Source of the DNA: Desulfobacterales bacterium C00003060
GTDB taxonomy: Bacteria; Desulfobacterota; Desulfobacteria; Desulfobacterales; C00003060
Assembly: GCA_001751085.1 (NCBI GenBank)
Contig: MAXP01000088.1
Span: forward strand, 1-6,136
DNA length: 6,136 nt
Direction: 5' to 3'
Shown piece after piece: positions 4,616 to 6,136 of the stretch. How positions within the stretch are numbered: position 1 is the stretch's first letter; each line of letters opens with the position of its first letter. The notes beneath the pieces are model-generated. The model was not told the DNA's origin. It ran no database searches and saw nothing but the letters and a program-made list of their open reading frames with translations. The translations under genes were made by a program, and so were the position numbers.

Positions 4616-5758
4616 ATGAAAGTTCCATTTCTTAATCTAACGGCCCAGTATAGGCCGATTAAAGAGGAGATTGCTGCAGCTTTGCAGGAGGTCCTGGACA
4701 CAAATACATTTGCAGGCGGCCCCATGGTGGAAAGGTTTGAGAATGTTTTCGCTCCGTTCTGCCAGACAAAGCATGCTATTGGGGTCGGCAGCGGTACAGA
4801 TGCATTGTGGATGGCGCTCCTGGGACTAGGAATAGGAGCAGATGACGAGGTTATTGTTCCGGTAAATACGTTTATCGCAACTGCCGAAGCCGTATCATTC
4901 ACCGGAGCTGTTCCGGTTTTTGTTGATTGCGATGAGTACTGCAATGTCGATACAGCTAAGCTGCAAGAAATACTATCCGCTATGAGCTATGAGCAAAGGG
5001 CTCGGCTGAAAGCCTTAATTCCTGTGCATTTGTATGGTCAAATGGCGAATATTGATGAGATTATGGCACTGGCTGAAGAGTATGGCTTTGCCGTGATTGA
5101 AGATGCCTGCCAGGCTCACGGGGCTGAATATAAAGGACGTCGTGCCGGTTCCATCGGCGATGCAGGATGTTTCAGCTTTTATCCGGGAAAAAATTTGGGC
5201 GCTTATGGAGAGGCAGGCGCTATTGTAACCAATAATGCTGAATTGGCTGCAAAACTTCGAATGTTCCGTGATCACGGCCAGCAAAAGAAATACTATCATT
5301 CAATAATAGGCTGGAATGCCCGCATGGACGGCTTTCAGGGCGCGGTGCTTGCTATCAAACTGAAATATTTGGATGAATGGACAAAAAAAAGGCAGCAAAA
5401 TGCGCAGATCTATAATGAACTGCTTGCAGGAATCAATGGTATCCAAACGCCAAAGGAGATGCTAAATACATCTTCTGTTTATCATCTTTATGTTATTCAG
5501 TCGGACGATCGAGATGGATTGCAGCGCTATCTTGAGCAGAGAGGAGTTGCGACGGGACTGCATTACCCGGTTCCTTTACATCTGCAAGAGGCTTATAGCA
5601 GCCTGGGATATGAGGAAGGAAATTTTCCTGTGGCTGAGAAGGCGGCGAAGAGGGTTTTGTCTTTGCCCATGTTTCCGGAGTTGACGGAGGCACAGATAGT
5701 CTATGTTTGCGGTAAAATAAAAGAGTATAAAGGAAGTGCCAATGCAAAAAGGCCTTAA
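4616..5758 (+). CDS. DegT/DnrJ/EryC1/StrS-family nucleotide-sugar aminotransferase
   Basis: This 380-residue PLP enzyme would transfer an amino group, usually from glutamate, to a keto group on a nucleotide sugar. By its neighbours that would most likely be the 3-keto position of a UDP-GlcNAc(A)-type substrate, as WbpE does. The start MKVPFLNLTAQYRPI is standard for the family. Visible motifs are TFAGGPMVERFE (31-42), GSGTDAL (58-64, PLP phosphate binding), VPVNTFIATAEA (81-92), PVHLYGQ (136-142), IEDACQAHGA (161-170, with D163 facing the pyridine nitrogen), and FSFYPGKNLGAYGEAGA (186-202) with K192 as the Schiff-base lysine. RDHGQQKKYYH (218-228) and GWNARMDGFQGAVL complete the set. Length and motifs are those of an active enzyme. 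A small extra helix seems present before PVHLYG (SYEQRARLKA, 124-133). The stop overlaps the next gene by 17 nt, so the two are translationally coupled. The exact sugar cannot be fixed from sequence alone. Confidence 0.92.
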   Translation: MKVPFLNLTAQYRPIKEEIAAALQEVLDTNTFAGGPMVERFENVFAPFCQTKHAIGVGSGTDALWMALLGLGIGADDEVIVPVNTFIATAEAVSFTGAVPVFVDCDEYCNVDTAKLQEILSAMSYEQRARLKALIPVHLYGQMANIDEIMALAEEYGFAVIEDACQAHGAEYKGRRAGSIGDAGCFSFYPGKNLGAYGEAGAIVTNNAELAAKLRMFRDHGQQKKYYHSIIGWNARMDGFQGAVLAIKLKYLDEWTKKRQQNAQIYNELLAGINGIQTPKEMLNTSSVYHLYVIQSDDRDGLQRYLEQRGVATGLHYPVPLHLQEAYSSLGYEEGNFPVAEKAAKRVLSLPMFPELTEAQIVYVCGKIKEYKGSANAKRP

Positions 5759-6136
5759 CATTATTACCCCGGATGTGAAGCTGGGCAGCAACGTGGTCAT
5801 CCATAATTTTGTCAACCTCTACGGGTGTGAGATCGGCGATGAAACCGGAATCGGAGCCTTTGTGGAGATTCAGAAGAATGCCAGGATAGGAAAACGTTGC
5901 AAGATCCAGAGTCATACCTTTATTTGTGAAGGAGTGATCATTGAGGATGAAGTCATGATCTCCCATGGGGTGGTGTTTATCAACGACCGCGATCCCTCGG
6001 CAGTCACGCCTGGTGGTTCTCTGAAAACCGAGGCGGATTGGGTCTGCATACCCACGATAGTAAAGAAACGGGCTGCTATCGGGTCCAACGCTACGGTCAT
6101 GTGTGGGGTAACCATTGGTGAGGGGGCTCTGGTAGG
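5742..6136 (+). CDS. Left-handed beta-helix N-acetyltransferase, WbpD/WlbB-like (partial, runs off the right edge)
   Basis: The first 131 codons are present: MQKGLNIITPDVKLGSNVVI and onward, with the 3' end beyond the window. Hexapeptide-repeat coils dominate (VKLGSNVVI, CEIGDETGI, ARIGKRCKI, VIIEDEVMI, AAIGSNATV, VTIGEGALV), forming the left-handed parallel beta-helix of a trimeric acetyl-CoA-dependent acyltransferase. HNFVNLYGCEIGD (21-33), SHTFICEGV (57-65), HGVVFINDRDP (75-85) and the TEADW stretch are close to what I know of WbpD/WlbB, which acetylate the 3-amino group of UDP-2-acetamido-3-amino sugars. FdtC/QdtC, which act on dTDP-3-amino-hexoses, are close relatives and cannot be excluded. 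The ATG at 5742 has AGGAAG 5 nt before it (5731-5736) and overlaps the aminotransferase end by 17 nt. That overlap, together with the function, strongly suggests it acylates the aminotransferase product. Confidence 0.88.
   Translation, partial: MQKGLNIITPDVKLGSNVVIHNFVNLYGCEIGDETGIGAFVEIQKNARIGKRCKIQSHTFICEGVIIEDEVMISHGVVFINDRDPSAVTPGGSLKTEADWVCIPTIVKKRAAIGSNATVMCGVTIGEGALV

Noticed and set aside
4453..4944. 163-codon frame on the - strand
   Set aside because: It is antisense to the aminotransferase N-terminus, whose motifs on the + strand are unmistakable.
5493..5966. 157-codon frame on the - strand
   Set aside because: It is antisense to the aminotransferase end and the acetyltransferase start, both clearly coding on the + strand.

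Overview
The window looks like an accessory stretch of an environmental bacterial genome of moderate GC content. The gene families, the TTG starts, the strong GGAGG ribosome sites and the repeat-rich spacers would suit a Desulfobacterota-like or similar anaerobic lineage. That placement is an inference, because nothing here is diagnostic of a taxon. All recognisable genes lie on the + strand.

Layout. Positions 1-384 are a repeat-rich spacer with short tandem arrays of period 7 and 8 and one copy (A) of a dispersed repeat. A promoter candidate at 360-390 leads into a small antitoxin-like gene (441-686). This is followed by a PIN-family toxin gene (693-977) whose last third is missing, and by a small unrecognised acidic protein (1000-1254). 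A second repeat copy (B) fills 1273-1363. A stand-alone AAA+ ATPase of the AAA_14/DUF4143 type follows (1514-2959). A further spacer (2960-3174) holds a third, degenerate repeat copy (C), which runs almost up to the next gene's ribosome site.

From 3175 to the right edge there is a nucleotide-sugar operon. It contains a non-hydrolysing UDP-GlcNAc 2-epimerase (wecB-like), a short open frame that looks like a broken glycosyltransferase N-terminus, a DegT/DnrJ/EryC1-type PLP aminotransferase, and the first 131 codons of a left-handed beta-helix N-acetyltransferase of the WbpD/WlbB kind, which overlaps the aminotransferase by 17 nt. Together, 2-epimerase, 3-aminotransferase and N-acetyltransferase fit a pathway to a 2,3-diacetamido-2,3-dideoxy sugar nucleotide (the WbpI/WbpE/WbpD logic) for O-antigen or capsule. 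The 6-dehydrogenase and 3-oxidoreductase steps would have to be encoded outside the window.

The most notable points are the modular, circularly permuted repeat that sits before each gene module (A-[toxin/antitoxin]-B-[ATPase]-C-[sugar operon]), and two apparently broken genes (PIN toxin, glycosyltransferase) beside intact partners. I see no convincing evidence of a wholly new system; the parts are known families in a mosaic, decaying arrangement.
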